In this document: piece after piece, positions 43,874 to 56,500 of the stretch
Layout of the letters: every line of letters starts with the position of its first letter
Position numbering within the stretch: the first letter of the stretch is position 1
Assembly (NCBI GenBank): GCA_023634235.1
Contig: JAMKCF010000014.1
Coordinates: forward strand, 10,386,001-10,450,000
Source: Pisaster brevispinus
Taxonomy: Eukaryota > Echinodermata > Asteroidea > Forcipulatida > Asteriidae
DNA: 64,000 nt
Direction: 5' to 3'
Notes under the pieces: model-generated
Database searches by the model: none
What the model was told of the DNA's origin: nothing
What the model saw: the letters and a program-made list of their open reading frames with translations, nothing else
Position numbers and translations under genes: made by a program

Positions 43874-45664
43874 CACAAAGGGTTGAACAAAGGAGGGTTC
43901 ACAATTGCCGGTGTTCACGCATGTGTGTGTGTGTGTTGGGGGGGGGGGGTCCTCCCCACCGAGATTAGGGGCGCAGTGCAGTGTAGCCTGTCTGAAAAAA
44001 TAAAAGGGGCCATTATCAGCACAAATCTGACCCCAACCATGTGTAAATATTTATGGATCCGCCCCTGGAATGGTGGAAAACAATCTCTAGACCATCTGGA
44101 AGACTGTGGGATTGCTATCAGTTAGTTTATCCCTTGGTATATGGCCAGTGTATTGAGATTAAGCATTTAACCAGTTGTCAAATGGTAAGGTTTTATTACT
44201 ATGTCCCAAATGGACTCTTCTGCAATCGAGGGTTAAACAATAATTATTGACTCCTTCAATTTAAAAACTTCCAGCTCCAAATTCACCCGGATCCGGGTCT
44301 CGAGGGGCATGACCCTTTTATGAGTCAAAAAGGACCCAGAAATCGGTCAAACTGACGCAGAGTTCAAGTTAATATCCCATTGTTAACAACTTTCCGCCTC
44401 AGCTTTACCTATAGAGATGAGTCTGGTCACCAGCCATCCGGAATCTGGGTCAATGACGAGGTTTTTAGAGTGTCGTATAGTGTTACTGCCGATGTGTTTT
44501 AATATTCGCTACTTTATGGAGACCGAGAATTAACGAAACAGAAAGGGGGAAACAAGAAAGGTCTCTGTCGGGGATTTCTAAAGACTGGAGTGTGCCACGT
44601 GGAATTGTATGTACAAAGTCCATATGTGGGAGGTTCTTAACTACAGGGACAAAGGAAAGACTAAAAGATGTCTTCACCGGGGTGTAAAAAATAGAATGAG
44701 TGTGTCCAAACAATGGGAAAACAAAGGGGGTGTCCTCGGTTTACACCTTAAACAAACCGTATTGTGTGTGGGTGTGTGTGCCCTTACACATGCCAACTTA
44801 CGGGGTATTTTTAACAATGGAACAATGGACCCCACAAGGTGATTTCAATAGGAACAATTGGGCCCCACAAGGGAATTCTTTAGAAAAGGGAATAATAGAA
44901 CAACAATAGCAGTACCCCACAAACCGGATCCGTAAGGTTGTGTGTGTGTGAGTTTGTTTTCACATTCAAACCGGGGACCTATAACAAAAGAGGACAATAG
45001 GGTCCCCGGTTGGGTAAAGGTCCCCAGTTAGAAATTGTGTACAAAACCAATGGGAGCTGTTGCCAAAAAGTTAGAGTCCAAACAAAAGAGGGACAATAGG
45101 AGGTCTCCGATTGGAGGTGTTTACACACTTGTGTGTGTGTGTGTGTGTGTGTTTTGTGGGGTGTTTGCTTTGCTTTTTTGGGGGGAGGGTGTTTGTTGGG
45201 GTGTTTGTTTGTTTGTTTGTTTTGGGTTTTTTTTGCTGTATTTTTGACAAATATTTATTTAGTTATTTGTGTGTTTATTAATTTAATTTACTTTTTGGGG
45301 AGGGGTGCTCCTTACGGGTTGGTTTAAAAAAATCCTCCTTGTGGCAAGGCATAATTGATAGCAGGTTTTGTCGACCATCAGGAGCATGGACACTTTCCTC
45401 CAAAGCATCACATGCCATGAGTTGTTATGTTACGGCTCTTAGCCTTAAGTGAGATCCTTTCATACTGGCAGCCAGTGCTCTAATTTAACAGTCTTTTGTC
45501 AAAAAAAAACACCTGGGTATTTCGGTAACGCAGCATGGCTGTACAACAACACTAGGTGCGTTCAACCAGCTCACCAGCATTATTACACAAAAATTGAGAC
45601 TTGCGATCATTCTCTCAAATCTCGTTCAGATGCCAGCAGCGCCACGCCTAGCTATTGCAGTGTG
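43874..45664 (+). repeat. 1.79-kb tandem duplication, copy 1
   Basis: Starts CACAAAGGGTTGAACAAAGG and runs to the end of TTGCAGTGTG. It is identical as far as I can follow to 45665-47456, apart from one G in a homopolymer (12 versus 13 G near 43940/45730). Contents: GT microsatellites, a GACCC/GGGTCA dispersed repeat (44278-44470), the AACAATGGAACAATGG block (44813) and a T/G-rich stretch (45130-45330). Open frames are duplicated identically and are GT-repeat or random; none is recognised. Confidence 0.95.
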
Positions 45665-47456
45665 CACAAAGGGTTGAACAAAGGAGGGTTCACAATTGCC
45701 GGTGTTCACGCATGTGTGTGTGTGTGTTGGGGGGGGGGGGGTCCTCCCCACCGAGATTAGGGGCGCAGTGCAGTGTAGCCTGTCTGAAAAAATAAAAGGG
45801 GCCATTATCAGCACAAATCTGACCCCAACCATGTGTAAATATTTATGGATCCGCCCCTGGAATGGTGGAAAACAATCTCTAGACCATCTGGAAGACTGTG
45901 GGATTGCTATCAGTTAGTTTATCCCTTGGTATATGGCCAGTGTATTGAGATTAAGCATTTAACCAGTTGTCAAATGGTAAGGTTTTATTACTATGTCCCA
46001 AATGGACTCTTCTGCAATCGAGGGTTAAACAATAATTATTGACTCCTTCAATTTAAAAACTTCCAGCTCCAAATTCACCCGGATCCGGGTCTCGAGGGGC
46101 ATGACCCTTTTATGAGTCAAAAAGGACCCAGAAATCGGTCAAACTGACGCAGAGTTCAAGTTAATATCCCATTGTTAACAACTTTCCGCCTCAGCTTTAC
46201 CTATAGAGATGAGTCTGGTCACCAGCCATCCGGAATCTGGGTCAATGACGAGGTTTTTAGAGTGTCGTATAGTGTTACTGCCGATGTGTTTTAATATTCG
46301 CTACTTTATGGAGACCGAGAATTAACGAAACAGAAAGGGGGAAACAAGAAAGGTCTCTGTCGGGGATTTCTAAAGACTGGAGTGTGCCACGTGGAATTGT
46401 ATGTACAAAGTCCATATGTGGGAGGTTCTTAACTACAGGGACAAAGGAAAGACTAAAAGATGTCTTCACCGGGGTGTAAAAAATAGAATGAGTGTGTCCA
46501 AACAATGGGAAAACAAAGGGGGTGTCCTCGGTTTACACCTTAAACAAACCGTATTGTGTGTGGGTGTGTGTGCCCTTACACATGCCAACTTACGGGGTAT
46601 TTTTAACAATGGAACAATGGACCCCACAAGGTGATTTCAATAGGAACAATTGGGCCCCACAAGGGAATTCTTTAGAAAAGGGAATAATAGAACAACAATA
46701 GCAGTACCCCACAAACCGGATCCGTAAGGTTGTGTGTGTGTGAGTTTGTTTTCACATTCAAACCGGGGACCTATAACAAAAGAGGACAATAGGGTCCCCG
46801 GTTGGGTAAAGGTCCCCAGTTAGAAATTGTGTACAAAACCAATGGGAGCTGTTGCCAAAAAGTTAGAGTCCAAACAAAAGAGGGACAATAGGAGGTCTCC
46901 GATTGGAGGTGTTTACACACTTGTGTGTGTGTGTGTGTGTGTGTTTTGTGGGGTGTTTGCTTTGCTTTTTTGGGGGGAGGGTGTTTGTTGGGGTGTTTGT
47001 TTGTTTGTTTGTTTTGGGTTTTTTTTGCTGTATTTTTGACAAATATTTATTTAGTTATTTGTGTGTTTATTAATTTAATTTACTTTTTGGGGAGGGGTGC
47101 TCCTTACGGGTTGGTTTAAAAAAATCCTCCTTGTGGCAAGGCATAATTGATAGCAGGTTTTGTCGACCATCAGGAGCATGGACACTTTCCTCCAAAGCAT
47201 CACATGCCATGAGTTGTTATGTTACGGCTCTTAGCCTTAAGTGAGATCCTTTCATACTGGCAGCCAGTGCTCTAATTTAACAGTCTTTTGTCAAAAAAAA
47301 ACACCTGGGTATTTCGGTAACGCAGCATGGCTGTACAACAACACTAGGTGCGTTCAACCAGCTCACCAGCATTATTACACAAAAATTGAGACTTGCGATC
47401 ATTCTCTCAAATCTCGTTCAGATGCCAGCAGCGCCACGCCTAGCTATTGCAGTGTG
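45665..47456 (+). repeat. 1.79-kb tandem duplication, copy 2
   Basis: Direct head-to-tail repeat of 43874-45664, 1792 bp. The right junction is abrupt: TTGCAGTGTG is followed by CATACAGTGACCC instead of CACAAAGGG. The lack of divergence means either a very recent duplication or an assembly artefact. Confidence 0.95.
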
Positions 47457-47704
47457 CATACAGTGACCCTTTCGAAATACAGCGGGTAAGATTATAGGTT
47501 AAGTTTTAAAGGTACACCACTTCTTTTGTCCGCAACTTAAATGACATTTTATATATTACTGCCAAGCAATACTGCACGGCTCTGTAACTCATTTCCCTTT
47601 TTATAGGAGTTTTGAAGCCTGCAAATCATCACTGCCCGATGGATAAAATATCATTAGCAATATCACTTGAATACGCGGACAGATTCTGCTAGTCTGCACT
47701 CCGT

Positions 47705-47885
47705 GTCTCCAGTGCCTAATTTCATCAAGCCTGTTAGCACAAAAACTTGCTAAGCACAGGAAAAACTTGCTTAGCAGAAACAGCTTACCAACCAACATTC
47801 TGTAAAATTTACATTGTTGCCACTGGTACCCCGCTCATTTCTTGCCAAGTAAAGAATGTTCTGCTTAACAGCTTTATGAAGTTTG
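47705..47885. mobile_element. Degenerate MITE of the GGGCCCAATTTCAT family
   Basis: CCTAATTTCATCAAGCCTG on the left, AGCTTTATGAAGTTTGGCC on the right, with GCTAAGCAC and GCTTAGCAG words inside. More diverged than the other copies. Confidence 0.45.
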
Positions 47886-47999
47886 GCCAGGTCGATTTCA
47901 CAAAGCACTAAGATTCATTCTAAGATAAGTTGTCAGTATCAACATAGTGGTTTGTATTATGAAATCACACTTTGCTTAGCAATTAAGATTGATTTGGAC

Positions 48000-48330
48000 T
48001 TATTTATTATTATTATTTTTTATTTTTTATTCAGCATTAATATCAAGCTCAAAGAGAAAATACATAACAATCAAACTGGCTAAAAAGCCCAGGATAGCCC
48101 CCAAAGTTGATTAAAAACTTTTTCGATTGGGGGTCCTCAAAAAATGCACACAACTTTTTAAAAAAAGATTTAGAGGAGAGATGTTGTTTTACTGCTCTTT
48201 TAAATTGACAATATTTATTAGAACATTTGATGGTATTGGGAAGAAGGTTCCATCCATGAATCCCAGTATAGTGAAAAAGTATTGCACTCTGTCCCTTGTT
48301 TTCTTGGATCAATATCATTGGTATAACTAC
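48000..48330 (-). mobile_element. LINE 3' end fragment
   Basis: The minus strand reads HGWNLLPNTIKCSNKYCQFK and RAVKQHL (about 48180-48280), the C-terminal reverse-transcriptase motif of non-LTR elements. A non-coding tail follows and ends in TTATTATTATT-type sequence near 48002-48030. Confidence 0.6.
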
Positions 48331-48504
48331 CATCGATCTTAACCGATGTGAAATCGAGCCCAGGCAAAAGTAACAGTATTAATTTAGCACATGTAGTCAA
48401 AGTGGCCAACGTTTAGGTTGTTTACTTATATTTTAGTGAGCAATGAAGTTGGCTCAGTGGTTTTCTCTCTGTCTTTTACCTCCATACCCATGTTCGAATC
48501 ATAT

Positions 48505-48655
48505 ACCATGCCCAATAGGGGGCACGAGTTTCCATACTTTCACACACTATTTTCCTCTTGTTAAGGAGTACCCTAAAAATCATCTAAGGAATTCCTGTGG
48601 TTCTAAGCACACAATAAAGACACAATAGAGGGGGCGGGGTACCAACAACATGCCT
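48505..48655. repeat. Dispersed repeat, second copy of the 15540-15700 block
   Basis: Shares CCATACTTTCACACACTATT, TTTTCCTC, AAGCACACAATAAAGACACA and AATAGAGGGGG with 15545-15665. A half copy of the AGGTTTGCGGTGAC MITE follows at 48703-48790. Confidence 0.45.
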
Positions 48656-49234
48656 CATAAGTAGGATTCGAAACTTTGCATAGTGGAAGTATAACTATAG
48701 TAAGGTTTGCGGTAACACCATGTGAAAATCTATTTTGAGTAGTGAAGGTTCTGAAAAGAACCGGTGGTTAACGACTCAACATGCCTCATGTAGCACCAAA
48801 ATGTCGAATCCCGCTTCTTGCATGTGGATTGGGTTTGATAGTTGTACACCATCATTAGAAGGATGGTATTTCATTTATCTTTCACCTGCCGGACACCCAA
48901 TGAATACTAATTTCACCTAAATTTTTAGTATTGATTCAAAAAGGGAACGTGCTCTTTAGATCATGGGATCATATGACACCCCATCGTTTCCAACAGCCCA
49001 ACCGGACGACCATACCAAAACGACTCGATTTTAGATGATGACAGCACCAAAGAGCGCCAACGGCACAAGAACTATAGATTGTTTAGAGCATGAAAATACG
49101 TCCGGGCACAATTTCAGCAAGCAAATGTTTTGTTACATCACCGATAGAGATGTTGTTCATTGCCTGAAATGATCTTTTGTTGTATCGAAATGGGTTGCTT
49201 GCTGATAAAAATGGTGTCCAGTGCACATTTCACA

Positions 49235-50065
49235 TTTCAGCCCGAGAGGGCGTACAAAACCACGTAACACAGCTTGACAAGAAGCATTTTTGCCCCGTAA
49301 GAAGCATTTTTGCGCTTTTGGTGCTCCATTACCTTTGGCGACACTCGTTAACCACGCTGCCTCACTGTGTGGGTGTGACTCCCCCATGGATAAATTACAT
49401 ATTGGTCCTTTTCGGAACCACGGCCTGGGCTTAGGTTCCGGCTCATCCAGGCCCCGTTCGAAGTCCCGGACCCGGTGCACTTTCCAAAAGTTACTTAAAA
49501 CGAAGCCCAAGCCCGGAGTCTAAAAGCCCAAGCCGGGGTTTTGAAAAGCGCCATACAGACGTCAAATTACAAACATGTTTGGTCGTGTGAACGGTACTAG
49601 GTGACCTATCCCACGATGGGTCAGCATCATTTTCCTTTGGGGCAAAAATGCCTCTCGTCAAGCTGTGTCGCGTGGTTTTGTACGCCCTCTAATTCTGTTA
49701 ATATGATTATTATGGGTTTACCGCCACTAAGTTGTAATACTCATTTTATACTGCTGATGTAATAATTGATATTCACCGTAAATACTGTTTAAATTTAATT
49801 CAAGGTTTGTTTGTCTTGTAAACTAATTACATAACCATTAGAAAATCGTATCTCCTTAAGCCATTTTGAGATATAGTAGACACATAAATTGCATAAAGAA
49901 AAGAACACAAGAATGCTCCACAAGGATGCACTTTTGAGAATGTTTGAACTGGTACTATGTACCTGTGTTTATATAATCGGTCAGCACTATTTTCTTAATT
50001 AATGGTCAAAAATGCATCTTGTTGATCCGCGTCACCGTGGTTGTATACTCCCTCTATGTATATTA
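49235..50065. repeat. Cluster of dispersed GTACGCCCTCT-type repeats
   Basis: Three degenerate copies in mixed orientation: 49235-49300 (inverted, GAGGGCGTACAAAACCACG), 49570-49700 (GTGGTTTTGTACGCCCTCT) and 49940-50065 (GTGGTTGTATACTCCCTCT). Related to 31040-31265, 35765-35965 and 36270-36440. Confidence 0.5.
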
Positions 50066-50069
50066 ATGT

Positions 50070-53020
50070 AAATATCATGGTTGCCCCACAATTGAAATGT
50101 TATTAATATTATACTGCAGTTGTTATACTCCAATCATAATGTTACATTTCACCCAAATAATAACATGTATCAAGATAATTCAAGGTTTTCGATTGTTTGA
50201 GAATGTATTTATATAACAGTTCTTGTTAATGATAAGCTAATCTTCGTAAGCCATTTCGAGATATGCGCTGGACACTTTATAAAATGCACTGTTTAGTTTG
50301 GGTCAAACTGTCTGTATAGACCTTTGATAAACTATGATTGATAAACCATGGTTTGCATGGATTGCCGAATGTTACCAAGAAGAAGAAGAAGAAACACAAA
50401 ATCACATCATCGGTTGCTTCGTTTTCAACAAATTCAACATTATTTTTGAATATTTGTGTAACATTGTAACAAACTGTGGCTATCTGTTTTTTGCTTTGCG
50501 TTTATGGCTTTCCATAGTTTTCCATCCTTGGTTGGCCAAAACTCGGGCTGTGGCGTTGCAATGGAAAGGTCTATACACCTCTACAAAACGGCGTACTCCT
50601 AATGGTTCATTGTATCTTTTTTTAAGGACTAATCGTGTTCAGCTCATCTGTGAAATATTAACTCCATGTAATACAGCGATACAAAAAGAAGCTATACCTT
50701 TAACCAAGAAAGAAGAATAATTGGATTTGAAATCATCGAAGAAAAACGAAAAACTAGACCTATGTTTTTTTGTTACACAACACACACAAATTATGTTCGG
50801 CATGACGTTCATATCTTGGATGTAGCACATCCCAGCTTGAACAAGCTTGGTTTCAGCTTGACCAATCATTCATTGCTCTGTTGCTCTGTATATAGATCTG
50901 GTAAAACTGCACCTTTAAGGTGACGTCATGTTTCACTTGATGACTTCATTTTACCGGTAATTCAAACATTACATTTATCATATCTTGAAAATAAATTAAG
51001 GTGGCGTCATGTAATACTTGATGACGTCACCTCGACGAGACCTACATTTTTGGATGTAACACACCCAGCTTGAATACATACAAAGTTTCAGCTTGATTAC
51101 CGAAGTCGTTCTGTACGTGTATAGATCTTGTCAAATCTTAATCACGCCATTAAGTGTGGATCATTATATTCTACTTTTAAAACATCTTCCCAATCATATT
51201 CATTTTATAACGTACGCTATTTTTATGGTTCAAAGAGCCCAATCCGAAAGCACAGTGTCCCTTTTAAGCAAAAGAAAGCAGGAAATCTAGTATGCTTACC
51301 GGGACTGCACAATGAGTAAGAATGAAATCATGTTCACAGCTTTACACATTGTACATAAAGTTGATTTACTATATATAGAGATGATCGTGGCAGACAACTG
51401 AGTGAAACACATATAGTTTTTATCTCGTCGAGTTTTCAAATGATTTATGTTGGAAAACAATCATGAGGTTTTCCAACAAGTTTTCTGTGACTTCTTAGTG
51501 ACCGAGCCAAGGATGGGGTCATAATATTTTGGTAATGACCCGAACAATAATATTGTATTTCTTATCCGACAGTCCACTTGTCATAAAGATGGTAATTGTA
51601 GTAAGCATCTTGCGTAACTATTTCTTCTGAAATGCCACATTTGTCCAAAGATTGCCTTCCCAAAAATGTGACTTTTGGAGATTCAAACTTCCCTGGTGTC
51701 CGTTTGTGAACGCTGCGGCCAGAGATGCGGTTGGTACCCGCTGTTACCTCGTGGATCGACTCGGCATTCATGATGAAAATACCGTGACAGTTTTTGTTTC
51801 TGTTTTCTCAGACAAATGTAGGCGGCTGAGACTTCCACATGTGACTTTTATTTCAAACAATGCCCCTATACCTTTAAACGTCCCTTGGTTTGTTTTCCCA
51901 TTTATGTGATGGGTCCACACGACGTGCGGATAATGAAAACTTCTGTGTTGGCCGTGTGCTTTAATAAGTTCGCTTAAAGCTTTGACATGTAGTATAAACC
52001 TCGCTTTGGATACAGCTTTTAGGGTTTTTTTAATATCAAAATCTCTTTTACAAAACTCAAAAAGCACGACGTGGTTGGTATGACAATGTAAGCTTTAGTG
52101 TCAATCTATTCTAGAATTCCTTTATGATCGAGATATGCCCCCCCCCCTCCCAAGAGCAGTCACCCTTTGGGCAGCCAAACCGCGTTGTTTTTTCCAGCGC
52201 GCTCTTTAAAAGCTTTGTGTATATATATAATGTGACGCTTTTGCGTCACAATCAACGAATTGCAGGGTGGTTCTATTTATGAATGTGTTGGATAAAGCTC
52301 AGTTAATGTGCGGTTTGCGAGAATGGGAACTAGTTCTGACTTGATGAGAGCTCAAAAGTAAATTTTCTATACAAGCGATAATTGAAGGTGAATCAGATTT
52401 GCTCTCAATGAGACCTCCGTCTTTTGGGGCCTTTTACAGGCAACTTGGCTCAGATTACAATTAAAACACATTGGAAGTAAAACTACACGTCATTTTGTTG
52501 TTAAAACAAAAACAAAGGTGTTCGGTGTAGCCATGTTAACACAATTAGTAGATCTGGTGAAATGTAACTACAGAAATTAATTTGGGTAAACATGTCTTTG
52601 TAGTAGATAAATGAGAAAGTAAATTCTGAGAGGTAAATTAAAGACGGGCTGCCAATTGTAAAAAATGTGATTAAATCATTATAAGGCATACTTCTTGACA
52701 TATGAATGTTTGAAATTGTCAACTTCTGGTTTGAACCGGAAGTGAAGGTCATAAAAAGATCACACTCTTTGCAGCGTTTGTTAAGTTCTTAAAGACCTTT
52801 ACGATGATGCATTGAATTTTAAAAAAGCAAATTTGTTTTTTATTAGTTATGATTATTTCTAAATTTGATGTAATTTAATACCTGGTGACGTCTTCATGAC
52901 GTCACTACAGCGGTGACGCTCCTGGTGAATATCTAACTATGTGTGAAGTTTGAAGGTGATATTAATGATGACGATGCTGATGATTAATTCTTTACTTAGC
53001 ATTTCATCACTTCAAAAAGG
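50070..53020. other. Intergenic, no confident gene; includes a short hypothetical frame
   Basis: AT-rich sequence. The only frame with coding character is the one at 51562-51771 (listed separately). A 128-codon frame at 50334-50720 has no family features. Two similar phrases near 50915-50945 and 51000-51030 (GGTGACGTCATGTTTCACTT and GGCGTCATGTAATACTTGAT) indicate a small diverged repeat. Confidence 0.4.
51562..51771 (-). CDS. Possible small or terminal exon, hypothetical (69 codons)
   Basis: Minus-strand frame from ATG 51771 to stop 51562. Composition looks protein-like (HKRTPGKFESPKVTFLGRQ, then ISEEIVTQDAYYNYHLYDKW) rather than random: few rare residues and a Tyr/Trp-rich end of a kind seen in small cilia-associated proteins. 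No family is recognised, no convincing upstream exon was found, and it could be chance. Listed because it is the only such frame in 50-53 kb. Confidence 0.25.
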   Translation of the reverse strand: MNAESIHEVTAGTNRISGRSVHKRTPGKFESPKVTFLGRQSLDKCGISEEIVTQDAYYNYHLYDKWTVG

Positions 53021-53027
53021 TTACAAC

Positions 53028-53480
53028 AGAATGCCATATTTTACTCCTGCCCGATCGCTAAGGTCGTCCTGTGATACATCTCTCTTGAGGGTCCCAGCAG
53101 TCAAACTTAAATCACCTGGAGAAAGAGCTTTATGCAGGGTGGCGCCACAGCTATGGAACAGACTTCCTGCGGACTTAAGAAATTTGAACTTCCTATCTGT
53201 TTTTAAATTACGTCTTAAGACTTATCTTTTCAATGCGGTATACAACTAGTTTTTGTGATTGTTTGTGAACATTGATTCATGCATTTTGTCGTGAATTGTA
53301 CCTTCTGTACTTTTATAAAAGTTTTGCTTGTTTTGTTTTTGTAAAAATGTCGTTACTTTTCACCATTTGTTTTGCTTTTATTAATGTTTTGTGTTTAACT
53401 TTTGTATGTACAGTGCCTTTGAACAATTTATTGGACATATGGCGCTTTATAAATGCTGTTATTATATATATTATATACAT
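53028..53480 (+). mobile_element. LINE 3' end fragment just upstream of the METTL27-like gene
   Basis: Reads YNRMPYFTPARSLRSS..., GERALCRVAPQLWNRLPADL and FKLRLKTYLFNAVYN (53010-53247), the C-terminal end of a non-LTR reverse transcriptase ORF. A tail follows with TGGCGCTTTATAAATGCTG and TTATTATATATATTATATAC ending about 53480. The acceptor of the next gene's first coding exon lies only about 90 bp downstream. Confidence 0.75.
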
Positions 53481-53585
53481 ATTATGAACACACCTTGGAA
53501 ACATTGCAGAATTAGAGAATCTACCCGCGTAACCAGTTACAGTTTTTCTTTTCCGTTTTTTCTTCCTTCCAGCATTCACATCATC

Positions 53586-56500
53586 ATGGACACCGATATT
53601 CAAGACGCGGAGACTCAGTTGAAGTTGATTCACAAACTGGCGACCAGAAAAAACTCATCGAGCGCTGTGAAAGAGTTCTACGATAATTGGGCTGAGCAAT
53701 ACGACCAGGTAGGAGAAGTTGGGCGGAAACTTGAAAATCCGCAGCGAGAGCCCCTGTCAACATGTGCTGGCATTTATGTTGATATTCCCCTATTCTTAAC
53801 CACATCATACACGCTGGTCAGCTCATATGCCACTGCTATAGAGGGGTGCAACTGAACGGGGGGGGGGGTGAGTGATTTGGTCAGGAGGGGGCAGGACAAA
53901 ACTACGCCAGCATCATTTGTTTTACAAAAATGATATATGTCAATTTATTGTCAACAGTAGATGAAATCATAAAACTATACAATTTATTTAATGAAGCAGA
54001 CAAACAAAACTCACTAAAATTAAGACGGGCAACACTTCGATAGTGTAAAAAAAAACATGTGTCAAGCAAATCGTTTTAAAAAAGGAAAACAAAGGTCGTC
54101 TCGACACAGTATGGAAAAAGCTCTTCACGCTGTATAGATGGGATACGCTAATGTCAGTAAGACTTAAATCACTTTTTTTTCAAAATCACAAGGTCAACAT
54201 TTGGTCTATTGTCAATGACCAACAGCAGCACTTTCTGTGACCGAATACATGAAAATAAAAACTTGTGAAAAGTTTAAGCTCAATCGATCGAAGTTACGAG
54301 AAAAATTACTAACATATCCCTATTTTCAGTGTTTTCAACCATCGGTTTTCAGTCTCGCGAGACCAAACTTAATTGAAATACTCATTTCGTTCCAACCTTA
54401 TCAATCTTTATACCAGGTAAGTTATATTTGTTCAACCATACCGAGTTTGTGCGCACATAAAGTTAAAGTGTATGAAAGGTAATTATTAAGGGAAAAAATG
54501 TATTAACCAACTTTGTAATTCCTGGCGCTCTAGTAATGCTCACACCAGAACGACCCTCCAACGATTCTGGCACGAGCCCCCAAATTCATCATTGTATTAA
54601 TTGATGCTGCAATAAAAATAGGCAGTGGCGTATAGCAAGATATTTCATGGGGGCAGGCTGGGGCAAAGACACAAAGGACTTTGGGGGCTATTTAAGTTTT
54701 AAACCATTGAATCCTTCGTTTTTCCGATATGGGTGGCAGGGGGGGGGGCAAATGTTTTCTTCCCTGCCCACGCCCCTGCCCTGCCTCCCAGCACTAGAAA
54801 TAAGCATGGGCCCAATTTCACACCAGATCCATAAGTTACGAATATGGGAGTGCCCCCATACAATTGCTTTGAATGAAAACCCTGAAAATTCAAAAAGTTC
54901 ATCTTTTGGTGTAGATTTAACACACGGACTAAATTGTGCCGAGAGAAATTTACGTCAGGCAAAACCATTTTTACTGTCTTCCCGTTTGCTGATGTAGTTT
55001 ATTCAAAGTGCGGCACAGTGCACGAGTAGTAGTTCCCTTTACGTACACTTTAAGTACTAACTTACGAGACCTGTTCCTTTATATTGCAGGGTTATTTCGC
55101 TTTACGCACTAGTTTGTGAGCCCTAATCCTTGATATGGGGGGTTGTTCGCTTTTCGTACTAACTTGTGAGACCTGTTCAGTTTTAGACTCAGTATTAGAA
55201 TGAAGGTTACATGTAGGTTTAGGTTTTGATAGGCACATTTCAAATCAAAATAAGTGCATGCCAAATGTGAACGGTCATCTGCCTCTTAGTATGACATACT
55301 TTAATGTTCCGGAGCGCTAATCAAAACAAAACTACTCGGAACAGCTTTGTGTTTGTTCACAAACACCTAATGTCCAGTTATCATTATTCGTTTATTGGCC
55401 CCTACTCGAAGATCAACGATAAATGTCACCCGGAACAGTCTGGACTACACATGTTTTTCATGTCCAATGTACTGTGTGGCGAATTTAGTCCACTAGCAGC
55501 CTATCGTATCTTGTACGGTAGTGTGCATGCAGCGGGAAGCATTATAGCCCAGAGTAACAACATAACAACAGGACTTTGTCCTGTTTTCAATTCATAAATA
55601 ATCCACGTTACCTCGAATTTCAAATAAACAAGGATTAATCTGATAGCAGTATGTAGCTCTTCAAGAGGGGCGCAAGCCCAGGGTCGAAATCCGTTTTCTG
55701 ATGCAATCATTTTCCTAAGATCAAAGTAGATTCAAGATTAAATTTTGTAAAATGCTGTTGTATTTGATACCATTCCAGTGCGAATTTGTATCAACATCAA
55801 ACACATCCAATGACATCACATCTCAAATATAAGTCTGTACATTTTTGTATAGAAATTTTTAGTTCATTTCTGAACTAAGATATTCAATCCAAAGGGCATT
55901 GAGTTTGACCTTTTGGCTAACGCACTCCTCTTTATAAAACCTTGTCACCACTTTTTAGGACTCTATTGGGAAAAGAGTGTATCACAAAACTGAACTGGAC
56001 CTCAATTCCAAAAACAGCGCACACCGTTAAGCTTCTGGTAATCAGTCGGTGGAGAGAAAAATACATTTGAATTAATTACGTTTTATTTATCTGTTTGTTT
56101 ATTTGTTTATTTGATTGTTTTATTTATTTCTGTTCGTAAGTGTTAAGCTCTAGGTCCTACAGCTCCATTTATTCCCCTTGAAATAATTTACAATATTATT
56201 TACAAATGAAAGAAGTGAATGAATAATAACGGCAACATTGAAATCAATACAAAATACAAACAAATATGGAAACAAATATATATACAGACTGAAAGGAGAT
56301 GAAACATAAGAAGAAGAAAAAATACCTTATTAAACAACTAAGGGAATCTTTAATCAGCAGCCAGGGCGAGAGGGCCTGCAAAAGGAAAGTGACACAGAGG
56401 TTAAAACCGAAGTTTAACTTGTCTTCTTTAAAGTGCAAATCCACCTTGAAATTGTTTTGGTTCTTTCCTCTCAGGCCTATGACAATGCAAACTACAATGG

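Noticed and set aside
43829..47489. Several 60-100 residue frames repeated twice
   Set aside because: Exact duplicates produced by the 1.79-kb tandem repeat, many in GT microsatellite; no family features.
50334..50720. 128-codon frame
   Set aside because: AT-rich, random-looking composition, no motif, no good splice or start context.
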